This document shows positions 32,590 through 46,584 of a stretch of 64,000 nucleotides of DNA, in pieces. Made by a program: the position numbers and the translations under genes. The notes beneath the pieces were generated by a model. That model was given only the letters and a program-made list of their open reading frames with translations, ran no database searches and was not told the origin of the DNA. Numbering within the stretch: the stretch's first letter is position 1; each line of letters begins with the position of its first letter. Origin of the DNA: Aphrocallistes beatrix (Eukaryota > Porifera > Hexactinellida > Sceptrulophora > Aphrocallistidae); contig OY725491.1 of the NCBI GenBank assembly GCA_963281255.1, forward strand, positions 1,364,001 to 1,428,000, in the 5' to 3' direction.

Positions 32590-32657
32590 CAGGTGACTCC
32601 GCTTAATCGGGACACTTTGGCCCCGGATAATTTGTCCCGATTAAGCGGAGTTGACTG
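32590..32657. mobile_element. Minimal pogo/Tigger-like MITE
   Basis: 68 bp: CAGGTGACTCCGCTTAATCG, a short centre, then ATTAAGCGGAGTTGACTG followed by TA. It is little more than two terminal inverted repeats. Confidence 0.8.
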
Positions 32658-33301
32658 TATAATATCAATATTTTGTACAGTGACCAATTTATGAGGTACC
32701 TACACCGGCTCCCCATATTTCTGACTAGATTTCTGATTAGAAAGCCTTTGGGACATTCATTTAAGTTAATAAAACCAAGATTAGGATGATGAAGGTGAGA
32801 ATTTGAGAATAATATAATTGGAAAATGTATTGAAATCCTTATTTGTCAAGCGGATATTCCTTATTCGTCTGACAAAAAGGATCTTTAAGATAAGGCAATG
32901 GAATGTAGTCCTGTGTAATATTGAATGTACAAATGTAATCTTCAAAAGCTATTCGCTAATGAATCATATCATATCAATCATGTCTGATGGTTGGTGTTGT
33001 AACATTAATGCTATCGATAGTGTCAAATACGGCATAATAGTATTACATCACACTAGATGTATAGAAGACCATACACTATATTACTGGCTTCAATTTCATG
33101 GCTGTATTGTAAGAAATAATATCAAATTCCATGCCACCAGCTAGTATTAGGCCTACAAAATTGAATGAGTCAACCCTACTATTTTCTGAATAAACCATCG
33201 CTTATTATAAACAGAACATAAACGCCATGATAATGAATTAATATTATTGACCTATGTTTGTATCTTATCCTGAATACCACAATCGAGCAAGCTTATTTTC
33301 C

Positions 33302-33310
33302 TATAAATAG
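33302..33310 (+). promoter_or_regulatory. TATA box of the G-alpha gene
   Basis: TATAAATAG, 60 bp upstream of the start codon. Confidence 0.6.
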
Positions 33311-33369
33311 TCCATTAACTAGTCTGTCTGTATCAATTAGTTTTGAGGATATTCGAATTCTTTGTTGAG

Positions 33370-36300
33370 ATGGGGTGCAAGCCGAGTGTGCCTGAGGATA
33401 AAGCTGCTAATCAGAGAAGCAAATTAATCGATAATATCTTGAAGAAGGACAAGAAGCTATTCGAGAAGGAATGTAAACTGTTATTATTAGGTTAGTTACC
33501 AGTTGGATGCATCTCTTGACCTAGTACAGTGCAGATATTTTTATTATGCATACAAGTATATACTATAGAGTCTATAGAGGAGGAGTATTCTTAAGGTGTC
33601 AAATAAAATTTCATGGGGTGGTCCGAGAGAGTCCACTATCTACAATAAAAACTGGCATAATGGCTATCTAAAATTGTTCCCTTATCAATTTTCCATCAAA
33701 TGAACCCCGATATAAGGTTCCTTGTATAAAATGTATAAAAAGGCCATTTATCGACAGCCCTTTGACTGGCTGTTATGAACAGATACGTATCACTATATGC
33801 ATATAATATTATGCATATTCAAATAATTCATACTGTATATTTTTCGAAAAACGTATTTTTTTGTATATGCTCTATTCCCGCCTCAAATTTCAGTTCAGAT
33901 TAAGAAAAACATTCTAAAAAGTTCATTTATGTTACAAGTATAGGGGTTTTCAGTTATTTAATATAATTAATAACATTAGTTTGTCTTAAATTATATTAAG
34001 AAAATAAGCTATAATAATGCATACATTTATTTCAGCAACATGTCATTAATCTTTGTCTGTATTTACCAAAGGGAATATTGAGATTTTAGTTTACTCGTAA
34101 CTAAAAGTTAAATGACTTGTATGGTCCGCGAATAATGATATTGTCATGGAATATATGAATATATCTTCATGACAAATGTCTATTGTTCAAGGTTTATGGA
34201 TTTTAAGTCTAACCGCTGCGACGACAAAAAAGTGATCTAAGTAATTAAATCCACTAACGTATTAGTAACGAATAAAGTCATTCATCTATATTTAAATAAT
34301 TATGATAGACCTAAACCTATCATATGCTTTGATAACAATTAGGATTCGTGCATAATGCAATGAAGAAGTCATAAATTCCAACTTAATTTATTGGAAGGTA
34401 TCACCACTACACTGACAAGATCAATTTATTAATGGTACATCTGTGTATCTTGATGAAGTTCATAATTCGTATGTGAGGCTGTGAGATATTCGCTGTCATA
34501 TTCTCTGTTTACCAACTAGTTCGCTATATCTGTGCTATCTTTACTTCATTGTACCGATTGCTATGGATCTTGCCAACTCATTTTGGGACGGAGAAGCCAT
34601 TCTAAATTTGGGGGCTTTACTATAAATAGAATGAACCTGAGGACAACTCAGGTTTAACTGTTGGTTGATGTTTGGTACGTAATCCCATTTCTAATAGGAA
34701 CCAAATATATGTTATGCTACCTCATCTATCCAGGCTGACAGGTCTCAGAATGGTATTTATCAATAGCTTCAAAGGGTCATTTGAAAAAGTAAAAGCCTAT
34801 CGCGGCTAATCAACAACAATTATAATTCTAAACGATGATGTATCAGTTCCCAATGCTTTCCACTGCTGGGATAAATTGCTAATATTACCTTGGATCAAGG
34901 GACGATCTCCATCCTCCTATTGGATGAGTGAAATTTATATATCATTGTTATCCTTTAAAGCCCTTAAATGCCATGAGATCGATTCTATTTATAGAATTGA
35001 CCCCATATTTCATGGCTTCCCAGTCCAAAATGACTAAACCGGAAATGAATTAGCAAAACCCACTGTCCATCGATTATTAATATACGTGCATTTTGGGTTG
35101 CATATATCCTCCATATTGATTGACTATGAAGTTTACTATGAAGGTGTCATTAACACTAAATATTTCGATTTTTCCAACTCCATTTTTCTTTTAGGCCCTG
35201 GAGAATCTGGAAAGACTACATTCCTCAAACAAATGAAGTAAGTCAATTTATAATTGTCCTAATTAACAAGTAATTCTGTGCTATCTCCACACATCTGATA
35301 CATTATAGCTAGGTCAACTGACATATTTTTTAATGGAAACGATTTTTAGTAAAATTACGACAAATTTTACTTAGAAAATATGAGTTATTACATAAACTTA
35401 CGTTTTATGTTAAATCAACTAAAATTCCTAAATCTTACGGAGCAGTAGACTGAGTCGTGCACTAACGACCACAGTTATTTCCTAAATAATAATATCATTC
35501 TGATAGCACTATATCATATCCATTCAGGAGAATGTAGATATAATGAATCAGATCACGAATGTGAAATCAAATGCATTATCCTCTGCTTACGTTAATGTCA
35601 GACTTTAGGTAGAATTTTAAAATATATAATTCCACCTTCCTCATTTTACTAATCACAGATACTTGCATCAGATTGTAAGCGCTCATATCCTAATGACTTA
35701 AAAGCAAACGATTTTATCGGGAGAATTGTCACTAATTACTCAAATGATCATATCCTGATTTGAAAATTTCAAAATCCTTCTTAGATTAAATGTATTTCTA
35801 TGTTTAAGAAAAGAAGAAGTAGATTCAGAAAGAATGAAATTCATAAAATTTAGTCTCGAATATTAGTCGAAATTAGTAAGTGAAAATAACGAGTAAAATC
35901 TTGAATAAGCTTCCTAACCTGAGCCGATAGGAGTGATCTAATGATATGCAGATCTATGATTTTGACTATAGAGGTGATGCATAAGATCAACTATCAACTC
36001 TTATTCTTCAAATAACACAAGCAGACTAAATAAGATTAATTGAGGAAGCTACATTGTCCTTGGAAATTCTTTAGATGATCTGTATATATGCGAGGAAGCA
36101 CCAGGTATTAAATCAACTGGATTGATGAATTTGATATAATGACAACTACTTAGTACTATGTTCACAAGTAAATAATATACCAATCTGATACTCTATGAAT
36201 GGACAGGAATTGTGTATTTGCAAATAGGCTAAGAAAAACCAGGGATTTAATTGATTATTCCATTTATACATTTGTTCTGTTTCACCACCTAAATAAAATT

Positions 36301-39300
36301 CACTACCTAAATAAAATTCACTATCATTAATAAGAATTCAATACAGTATTGGAATAATTCCTAAACTCATCATGAATTAGTTAATTGATTAAACCATAAA
36401 ATGCGTAGGTATGACAGTGCTACATGTGTAACCTGGTGTGTTAGGAAACTACATCATTGTCATGGCAAGCAGACTGGGAGCATAGGTCCCAGATATTTTT
36501 GTAATTGCTATAACTGAAGATAAATTAGAAACTCTTTTGCAGTTATCTCGATCCACTAGCATAAAAACACAGTAGTATATTCTCTATTTTATTTATTCCT
36601 GGTCTTGGGGTCCTTCTAGGACCCCAAGAGCCCAACAGAAAATAGATGTTCAGTTATAATATAATCGTGAACATTTGGGATCAGTGTGTACTGCTCATAA
36701 TAAGTTCTCCATTTTAGGATCATACATGACAACGGGTATGGAGAGGAGGAACGAGAGAATCATAGAGACATCGTCTTCTCCAACTGCGTGACCTCATTAC
36801 GAGCGATTCTCAAGGGAAGAGAAATGCTAGAGATACCATTCGAAGCAGAAGAACGTGAAGTAAGTTGCTCACATACTCTTAGGGCATCAGTCGATCGTGA
36901 AACAGAAGATCCCGATCCCGATTAAGATCAAAATTTCATAAAAGATCGCGATCCCGATCATTTTTCCGATTTTGATTTTTTTCAGAATGCGTCATAGTTT
37001 TTAGTGTTGGAAAAATGCCCAAATTGGTAAGATTTTCTATCCAATCATTCACAATAAAGAAAAATCGCCGATCCTCATTCGATCATCAAAATAGGATCGC
37101 GATCCTAATGCCTTACATACTCTCAATACCATACCCTCCTTAAAAAGAAAAAATATATTTGCTATGTTAAATACTTGCAAGATGGGAGATTTTTTAAAAT
37201 ATCCATGGTTAATCTCTTATAGAAAGATTCTGGGACGTTCTATGCAATGATGGACAGCGGCGTCGGTAGAATGATAGATCCAACCCTTGCAGCTGCTATG
37301 GCTAATCTCTGGAAAGATAACGGAGTTCAGGAGGCATTCAAAAACTCAAATAAGTACCAGCTCAATGACTCAGCTGAATAGTGAGTTTAACTTCGAAGAT
37401 AGATCGGATGCCCTGTTAAACTGTAATGAATCTAGTTAGATCCTCATAGTCTATCTTAAAAAAACTTCATTTCATACCTAAGTGTCCTGGCTATATTTCA
37501 AGTAACCCCCTCTCGAACTTCCAGTCTTCCACGGCTGTATCTGGACTAAAATTGACTTCTATAAAAATGCTACAACTACCTATATTTTATCCATTTATAT
37601 TTGAATTAATTGCTGGGGATACGAAGTGCAAAATATCAAATCAACAGATCCGAATTTCGAGACACTTATTCATATGTAAATTTGTTATTAACAGAATAAG
37701 AATTCACAATTTCATCCCAAATATAACCTAAATGTATAATTTGTGAATCTAGCGTTCACAAACCTGACTGAACTTTCTAGTTTGAATCTAGGGTTAATTA
37801 ATGCTTCCCATCCATGGTGATATTATTAAATATAAATATCCTTAATCGATAATAGTTAAATACAATTACTTGAAACTAATTGAGTCCATTGTGATTCTAT
37901 ATGATATATATAGTTGAATATAGAAAGAGAAAGTGGGTTATATTTTATCATGATGTTGAGGATATGGTATATCAAGATTCATTGAATTCGAAGAGTGTCA
38001 TTAATTAAACAAGTACCTCATCGTACAGTTTCCAAGAACAATGATGTTAATTAAACGTGATCAAGAATCCGAATATTATTAAAACTGTGCAAGACAGGTC
38101 CAATTACACAAAAGGATACGTATTAGCCTTGTAATGTTGGACAATACTGTGCAACAATTGTGCCAATTATATTTTTAGCAGTGTCCTCGTGTATCCTTGT
38201 GTAGAGTAAAAATGTATTGATTGACTCAATTATGCAACATAGGCAATATGCCATGTGTTGCACAAGATGACATGTATAATTTCAGAAAATTCTTGGCAAA
38301 AGAACTTCATACGTAACTACGTACGTATCAATAAAATATGCAAGTGAGTGACCTAGTAGATACTTTGTACACATTTTTCCAATTTGAATGAATTCTGAAA
38401 TTTAACCATCGTTGGGCTATACAATGCTACATGGACATTTCTCATCAGAATATATTACTTGTAGACTTGTTGCCCAAAATACTGGTAGAAGACAAACTGT
38501 AACTGTCTACACTGGAAATTGATAATGGGCTACGAAAATTTGAGCAATAGTTGGGCAATCAGGACCATTAACCGAACAATTAACAGAATAATTGTAATCT
38601 TGAAAATTGCGTATGTACAAATATTATCTAATATAATGCAAATGGTAAAGGGAATTAGCATTTTTGTTAAGAATATGTCAACTAAAAGCAACATGATTTG
38701 ACTTTCTAATTCTGCAGAGATGACAATTTTCACTCAATCAGTTCTACATCGCCATTTTTACAAGGTCAAAATAACTTGGTAATCAAGAATGAGCTGAGTA
38801 GGCGAAAGAGGTGTTATACTATGTAAGATATTAGAATTTTAGTGAGTGTAACTTTCTTAAGAGGTGAATTGTTACTATTTGATTTTACGCAGCAGAAAGA
38901 TTGTCCATGTAGACCATTCTGTAATGTTCCAATACAGTGACCATTTATGAGTAAACTCAGAAAATCTCAATTTGACTACTTTTATGCAATTAACCAAAAT
39001 TAATTATGATTACTTCCTTGCTAGCGGTTAAAACGTAGAAAATTTATTTTGGTTTGAAACCTGCTAACCTCCAAATGCAAGTGTGATTGTATTTAATTCA
39101 TAAAATAATATGATCCCACACTAACAGCCTTATCTAATAGCAAACGAGTACACGTGTGATTGTGCTGTGTATCAATCCCACTTGATTATTGCAACATAAT
39201 GTTTGGTATTCCTTAGTAATGCTTAGTGTTTCTACTGTATGTTCTACGGGTAGAATTAAATATACGTGTTCTGCGTTGGAATAAATCTGCTTAGTAATTC

Positions 39301-42300
39301 AGCTAGCTTACTCTATACTATTTCTCATTGTTTGAGTTACGATTATTTAGTTTTCTACTCTGATGTGTTGTCCCAGTATAAAATTATCAACGTGTGCTTC
39401 ATCACTGGTAGCAGCCCAGTCGATCTAGATCTAGATGGGGGTAAATATTGTGTCCTTTCAATCGAATAATGCTTTCTACCAGTCTTGTAACTTGAAAGGT
39501 GAATAATGTTTGCTCTTTTGAATCCATATCATCTATTTTAATTTAAAAAGATATTGAATTTCACTATGTATTCAATAATTTTATATTATTTAATCTCATC
39601 ATAGCATCTTCTTCATTCAATACAGAACATATTGTAGTATTGAATGACTATACGTGTGTATTATCATATCGAATTGAGAGATTTTGTGGATCATTGAGTT
39701 GAATTAATACACGTGAGCAGGTGCAATTATATTATATATAATTAATCATTTCTTGCGGTCCAAATAACCTTAATATTTTCAGTATCTATGGAAGTATTGA
39801 AAAGTCAGCCCATATAGTGTAATAGGATGTACAGTCTATAAGCGACGTAGTATAGGAGGTATGTGGTCAGTTCTGAAACTGAACTATGTAGAAACCATTA
39901 TACCACTAGACAGTTCCAGTTCATTCAAATGGGCGGAATTTTACATACTTAACCAGACCAAAGAGGAATAGCTTTCCACCATTATTGCTTCCTTTCATGA
40001 TAAACAACAGATGTGGGAGGTTTCTGTAAACGCAAGTTCTACGGAATATAATAATTACAAGTATATTATTTGATTATGCAAACTATCTTACTGCTTTGGT
40101 AGAAAATTCTAAAACATAAACTTAGGTAGTTTACAATTGTGCAATGTTGTTGTTGTCGGATTAAAAATAGAAATGTAGATGATTTTTCATTACTGATGTT
40201 GCAATTCTAGTTTCCTCAACGCCCTGGACAGAATTACAGAGAGGGGATATCTACCTACTGTGGCTGATGTGTTGAGGACAAGAGTACAGACCTTAGGTGT
40301 TGTAGAATTCAATTTTAGTTACAAAGGGCTGAATTTCCTGTAAGTTTTTGATTTGTATAAAGTTTTATTTAGGCTTAGAATAACATTACATGAATTTCAA
40401 ATGTAGAAATATGAACTATGAGGATGATTCGGAATTTTTTATGATAAATGTAAAACGAATATCAATAGATAAAACAATAGAAAAAACCCCTGTGAATCTA
40501 TGAAGGGAAATATTAACTTATTCGAATCCCCTTACTATACAAATATAAATTTAGAATCGGTAGGTTGAATGGGGATGATGTATATGACTCAGAGTTTAAT
40601 TATATGTACGATCAGATATTTAAATTATACAGGTTTACGGTAGTATTTCCCCAATAAATCTAATAGAAATTCTATCCAATACTCTTCTACATAAATATGA
40701 ACTTATAAAACCTAGCTGTTTCACAGTAGAGCATATCATATTACATAGAAGAATGATGAACAGGAGAGTACTTCTACCATTTTAATTAATTAACACTATA
40801 TTGCCATATTTTCATTGACACTGTATAGTGAATATTGAAGAAAGGTTTTGCATTTGTGATTGGTTGACACACGATCGGTCGATATTTAAAAACTTAATTA
40901 TTTTGTCAACTCTAAAGATATACACTCCTATGTATATGTAGTAGCTCTTACGTAGATATACTCTTATGTAGATATACGTACTACTGTGTAACTCATTTTG
41001 TAGCATGTCTCATAGCGTAGGCTCCGGTAGGGTCAAAACCATAGGCACCAGGTGTGAAGTGGTCCTATTGGGACTAAAAAGTGGTCAGGTTGAAACCGTC
41101 CGACCGTACAAAAGGGTCTTTTTGGGGATATTAATTGGTCAGAAGTGGTATGTTGAATCCGGACCAACCATACCTGTAGGGCCATGAGTCTACCAATAAT
41201 TTGTCTAAGGCTATTATCTTCTATTAGCCATGATACGATTTGTCAAAAATGGTCCTATTCTCATCCCGAGTCTACGCCGCTGTAACTGATAAACGATGTC
41301 ATAGAAGAGTTTTGTTTGTTGAATCAGTAGAGTTCGCTGACTATTGAATTGGCTGAACTCTTTAAGGGAACACAGATTAGAATGACTTTAAAATGTTATA
41401 TGAATCAGTAACACTTATATCATAACCCCTTACATTTCATCATATTTCATTAAATATAGGAGCAGAGTTTGAGAATAGCAACAAAATATGAGTAATACCA
41501 ATCTAATTCGAACAAAATATTGTTAAAAATGATAGAACTCGAACTCAAAACATAGCCACCAGGGTGTTCTAATCACATGTCGATATGCTCGTGAAATTAC
41601 ATCTCGAAGAAGGCGAAAGGTTCACATGCTTATAAAGATTATGTATAGTTTAGATGACTGTAATCTTGAGTTCACCAGCCTCTATGTCTATCCTAAATAT
41701 AGTTATAAAGTGTGTCATATTTCTTGCGAAATCCAGGAGATGAGTAATGTAGCAATCTATTAATTTGTACTGGAATTTTATGGAAAAGACTGGAATATTA
41801 CATGCAACCCAGTCATCATTGAAGTTATTTCCAGTAGATTTTGTAGTAATTGAGGCAATCAATCCGTAAGCATTCAGCTATTTTTAGTGAGGAATTAATT
41901 AAGCAAATCAGCAATTAAAAACTTCATTGTTTATTTGAAGTAAAATGAGAAGATGATTTTAGATGGGAACACCATTGGGACTCTGTTTAGAATATAATTG
42001 CACCACCAGGATCTCTGAAAAAAAGTGTGGGGGGGGGGCTGGCGCCTCCTACTTCCTATCCCCCCTGGAATATTTTAAAAACCAAGAAATTGTGTATTTA
42101 CTACTTCAAAGGAGTAGGAAAAGTGGCACCAATTCTTCAAAAAAAATAACTCTATTTAGATGACAATATAACTAAACAAATACCCATACCATTTTAAAAG
42201 GAATGGAACAGTAAAACCTCTATTAATTTAAAAGTAAAGTACTATTGATTTTTTGTAATTTCCAGCCTAAAATCTGTTTCAGTAGACTTGTAAATCCCAT

Positions 42301-45300
42301 CATTTTTTTGTAACTTGATAGTGTATATTTCATTGATAAAAGTTCTGTGTTATAAGATACCATGCTCCAATCAGGGGTGTTCTACTGAATTAATTAATGG
42401 CAGATCATCCAGATTTGAAATGATCACAACATTTAGTAGCAAAATGATCTAATGAAATAATACAGACTAATTTCGGGAAATTAAATGAATTAAAATATAC
42501 AATCATTTCTTATTCAGCCACATAAACCTATTTACAACGATAACAATGAAAGATGCGTTACCAATGATATTGTTTATAATATCCCTCTGTTCTCTTCCAT
42601 CATCTAATATGGGGTAGCAACGTAGGCTTGTTATCAACTTGCCAGGATTATCATTCCGATGTGAAAAAATTATCTATATAACCGCCTACAAAAATGAGAT
42701 AATCCAATTATCTTAATTGGGAGCAGACCTTCAACATGTTTTTGTAGGAAGAATGGCATACAGGTCCCAACATGTTATGTCATAGATTAGTTAACTAATA
42801 CTGCATCCCCATAGCAGAATTTGTTACGGAATTTTTGATTGTGAATCAGTTTAGGTACTAATTAATGGATGCGAATATGACGAGTGTGTGGGAGGGATTA
42901 GTGGCATTACATTAAATAGTATAGAATTGATACACAATGCAAGTAAATTAAAAATAAATTTAGCAAGAGGACTACAACTTCATGGAAATTCTGGGTGTGG
43001 CTTAGGAATGATCCAACTTATCTTCAATGTAATGGATCCCCTTTGGTAACAATTGTCTAAATTTTGTGAAAAATAACTAAAACGATGATCAAATCTTAAA
43101 ATCTATCTTCACTACAAATCATTTCCGTTGTTTCTAAACATAATTGTATCTCAAAAATAAAAAATCATTTTCTTTTCATAATTTTCTATTTGATCACAGT
43201 GTATAGCGGTTAAGTTAATCAGTTATATGTAAATTTAATTCAAAAACAAAGTAATTATTAATTAGAAAATCAACATTCTAAATTTAGACGACCTAACTAT
43301 ATTAGCTAACATATTTACATTACAGGCATGCAACTCTAGCTCAGATAATTAAAAAAGATACGTAATAGGAATGCATACATAAATTGGAATAATTTAGGTC
43401 ATTTTAAACCTCATCAGTTTTCAATTAGAATGAGTAATAAACTGCTCTGCTGGGCTACATATAATGGTTGTTTCAAGTTATGATACATCAAAAACTTTCT
43501 AATTTGCGTAACCAGAGTATTATAAGAAACAAATTTATTTGAATTATGCTATAGGATGGTGGATGTAGGAGGGCAGAAAACAGAGCGGAAGAAATGGATT
43601 CACTGCTTCGAGGATGTTAAGGCAGTTATGTTTGTTGTCGCCCTTTCAGATTATGATCTCAAACTGAGGGAAGACGACGAGACAGTAAGTTTTGTCTAGA
43701 TTTATAACCAGTGTATACGTGGCACCAGATTTTTGAGATAGCAACATGGTAAATCCACATGTTGCGCCAAATGTATTGTGCTTACAAATTTTTTCGAGTT
43801 ATTCGTTTCGTAATAAAATAAAATATTCAGAAAATGTAGCTCTCAACCTGAGAACTATTGACGTACTAGATGTAAGAAATTTAGTCATAAATTTAACACA
43901 CCTGCTTCTATTGCGTAAATTAGGAATTATTTAACTATAAAGAGGAAGTTATGTAAGTTTTCTTCCTTTTGAATCAATTACAAAAAAGTACTGGGCGGGT
44001 GTATATGTTGAACTCATTTGAGTTGATGCTAAGACAGATCATGTATTAGCAGGAAGTAATCAATTGGTAATGAATTAGGAAATCATCCAGGAGTATTCAA
44101 GTACATTATTAGCTTTCAGCGCATTATTTACATACAGGAGCGGTCCCAGGGAGGCATCCGGGCCATTTGCCCCGAGTTTGATTCTGCAGCATAGTAAGGG
44201 TCCCGGGTTTTCTTTTTGGCCCCGCCTCGCCCCGGTTTTGAAAATTTATGTGACCACCCCTGATTACATACAGTATACATATCTCATTTGACCTGAAATT
44301 ACAAGCATAAACTTCGAATGATAACTCATCATGAAGTTATTGCGTCATCATTCTCACACTAGCCAGTTCTTAACTAGTGTTCTGAAATCTTGATATTCTG
44401 CTTTCACCTATTTGTCCAATTTTCAAATTGATATAAAAATTCTCCACAAGATTATCAGAAATACACTTTTTATTAATGCCATGATGTTTAATTCCAAATT
44501 TCTTACACATAGGCAATTAAATTTAGGATTACAAAAATTAGTTTTTGGCTGAATACTAAAAATGGCACCGACGTGTTTGTGTAAACTGAACACCTTGGTG
44601 GGGTGTATACTTTATACTCACGTAGTTGTGAAGGAATGTATTTTATCCTATCGTGGAGAGTTCATTATACTCTTCCCTTGAAAATTGCTTCAGAGTGATA
44701 CCTGTAAATGACACTCCCATTCATAAATGAAAAAAGTTATACATGCAAAACGTCAGAGAAAACAATCAAATTGATTAGTCTCGATCCATGAACTCTATTC
44801 ATCACACATGCCAGCCCTCAGCTTTATCTCTAAACGTATCCATTATGTCCAGTTGGGTTTTTTAGAATACATTCCGAATGTGTTTTGTTGTATCCAGGCC
44901 CAATTATAGCAAGTATATCAGTACTGTAGCCATTGGCACGGTTGGACTGCTTTCAACCGAATCACTTCATGCCTACATCCCTATATGCCTATGTGGCATA
45001 CATTAATACGTTTCCTTAACGAAATAAAGTTAATAAGCCTTTTCGGAGTATCATATGATTCTATACAGTATTGAAAATACGCTATAATTGGCGTTGTATC
45101 ATTAAATTTATGTCGAATAGATATGTTATATTAGAAGAATCTAATTAGCGGCTTCAATGTTCTATGATTCTTTTCTTTTTCTTGGATGACAACAAAAGGT
45201 AAATCAGACCCAGACGGTAGAATAGAGCGGATGACTCTGCAAATTATTATACAGCAATCATCTAATTGAAAATAGAATACTCAGAAAATGGATTATTCTT

Positions 45301-46196
45301 GGGAAATATCTGAATCAAATAAATTAATGGTTTGAATCTTACAGCTATAATGATACGCAGCAAATAAATATCGTATAGCAATATGTGTAAGATGATAATG
45401 TAATTTGGACGTGAGATGAAAATAACATGGAATTGGATTGGGTTGGGTTGGCTACATTAATTACAGTATGATCACTTCACTACATCATTCTACGTAACAT
45501 GAAACTATATCTCTCTTTTAGAATAGAATGCTGGATAGCCTGGATCTCTTCGATAGTATATGCAACAACCAGTACTTTAGAAATACTTCCACCATTCTGT
45601 TCCTGAACAAAAAGGACCTGTTTATGCGAAAACTACAGTATTCAAAGCTCAAAAATTGTTTCCAAGAATATACAGGTTACTGCATTTTGTAAATAATAAT
45701 ACATAAGTAATGCTACAATTGTTACATATAAGTCAGCAGATTGTTATAGCTACATATAGTCCAAACTGATGTAGCATTTATTCAGTCTAAGATTTAAATG
45801 TTATACATGTAGCTACTAATTGCAAGACAAGATTGAATAATAATATGTACCCTATATATACCTTTATTTATAATACAGTATATATCGACCAAAATAGCAT
45901 CTTTCCAAATGATAAATATTATCGACGGACGACATATAAGTAATTTTTTCATTTCCGCCATCATGTGATTAGTTGTGTGATTATTTCTCTATTGAATAGG
46001 TGATAACAGTTTTGAGAGTGGATCCGCATTTGTACGTAGTCGCTTCGAAAGCCTGAACCGAGCGAGAGAAAGAGGAGGTAGTCTGAAAGATATCTACACA
46101 CACTTCACCTGTGCTACGGATACCAATAACATTCAATTCGTATTCGACTGCATTACAGATATTATCATTCGAGTTAACCTACAGCAAGTCATATGA
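33370..46196 (+). CDS. Heterotrimeric G protein alpha subunit
   Basis: Membrane-bound GTPase coupling receptors to effectors. Eight exons: 33370-33490, 35195-35237, 36718-36859, 37223-37380, 40211-40339, 43555-43684, 45522-45675, 46000-46196. All joins keep frame; total 357 residues, the usual size. MGC at the start allows myristoylation of Gly2 and palmitoylation of Cys3. The P-loop is GPGESGKTT. Switch I has LRTRVQT with the ADP-ribosylatable Arg and the Mg-binding Thr; switch II is [16 protein letters not shown] and TCATDT bind guanine. The C-terminus is NLQQVI, without the Cys at position -4 that pertussis toxin modifies, and not matching Gs, Gq or G12 tails. The subfamily is therefore unassigned. 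Introns of 0.3-3.2 kb make this by far the longest gene here. Confidence 0.95.
34580..34632 (-). repeat. Interspersed repeat family R1, inverted copy in G-alpha intron 1
   Basis: On the minus strand it reads TTCTATTTATAGTAAAGCCC then GAATGGCTTCTCC and CCCAAAATG. It faces the copy at 34983, about 350 bp away. Confidence 0.65.
34983..35058 (+). repeat. Interspersed repeat family R1, copy in G-alpha intron 1
   Basis: TTCTATTTATAGAATTGACC, CATGGCTTCCCAGTCCAAAA, AAACCGGAAATGA. Best match to 10883-10965. Confidence 0.7.
36880..37115. mobile_element. hAT-like MITE, family TAGGGCAT, in G-alpha intron 3
   Basis: Perfect 8-bp duplication CATACTCT at 36872-36879 and 37116-37123. Ends TAGGGCATCAG and (inverted) TAAGGCATTAGG; the interior has GGATCGCGATC units like 18824-19236. 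It begins 20 bp after the exon 3 donor and fills most of the 363-bp intron. Confidence 0.9.
37381..40210. other. G-alpha intron 4 (2.8 kb)
   Basis: AT-rich. Short open frames at 38519 and 39266 lack features of real genes. No element with readable ends was found. Confidence 0.45.
40340..43554. other. G-alpha intron 5 (3.2 kb)
   Basis: Mostly AT-rich. A GC-richer patch (about 41012-41282) has inverted ends of the GCGTAGGCTC / GAGTCTACGC type, likely an old hAT-like element. A G-run lies near 42028. No gene seen. Confidence 0.45.
41012..41282. mobile_element. Possible degenerate hAT-like element in G-alpha intron 5
   Basis: Left end CATAGCGTAGGCTCCGG; right end, inverted, CAGCGGCGTAGACTCGG. 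No clear target duplication. Base composition differs from the intron around it. Similar to the fragment end at 10785-10797. Confidence 0.45.
43685..45521. other. G-alpha intron 6 (1.8 kb)
   Basis: AT-rich intron with a short hAT-like element at 44135-44262. Otherwise nothing recognised. Confidence 0.45.
44135..44262. mobile_element. hAT-like MITE in G-alpha intron 6
   Basis: Ends CAGGAGCGGTCCCA and GTGACCACCCCTG are inverted. Flanks TTTACATA and ATTACATA match at 7 of 8. 128 bp, GC-rich interior. Confidence 0.75.
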
Positions 46197-46584
46197 TGTG
46201 CCAGTCTCGTCATTTCAATGCTGTTTTTACACGAATTATATACTACAACTAGTCTGATTAGTTCTCTATGTTAGGCGGTAGGGTTGTTTTGTACAGAGTT
46301 GTGACAGCCTATTTGTAAATACAGTTTGTTGTTTTACCCGTATTGCTATTTCCTATGAATACCATTCAAAAGAAACCCCATTACACAGTAAGTGATACTA
46401 GCTTTGCATTTCAAAATATGAACTAAAGTATACAAATCTGACATAATTCTGAAGCCGGAAGTTTAACAAATAGATGAAGCTGATTGTCTATGTATGTACC
46501 TGTATGTCGTATGTGCGGTGTGCATGCAGCTATGCAGTATTTATGCAAACATAACAGGCGGTGAGGTCATGAGATGAGTCACTG
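46197..46584. other. Convergent spacer after G-alpha
   Basis: 3' flank of G-alpha and of the small minus-strand gene. Nothing recognised. Confidence 0.45.

Larger units (their letters stand above)
32309..33369. other. Intergenic between M6PR-like gene and G-alpha
   Basis: Contains TATACG-type simple repeats (about 32420-32450), a 68-bp pogo-like MITE and the G-alpha promoter. A 108-codon frame at 32818-33144 has no recognisable features and was not called. Confidence 0.5.

Noticed and set aside
32818..33144. 108-codon frame between the M6PR-like and G-alpha genes
   Set aside because: No domain, signal or repeat. Composition matches surrounding AT-rich DNA, and a chance frame is likely.
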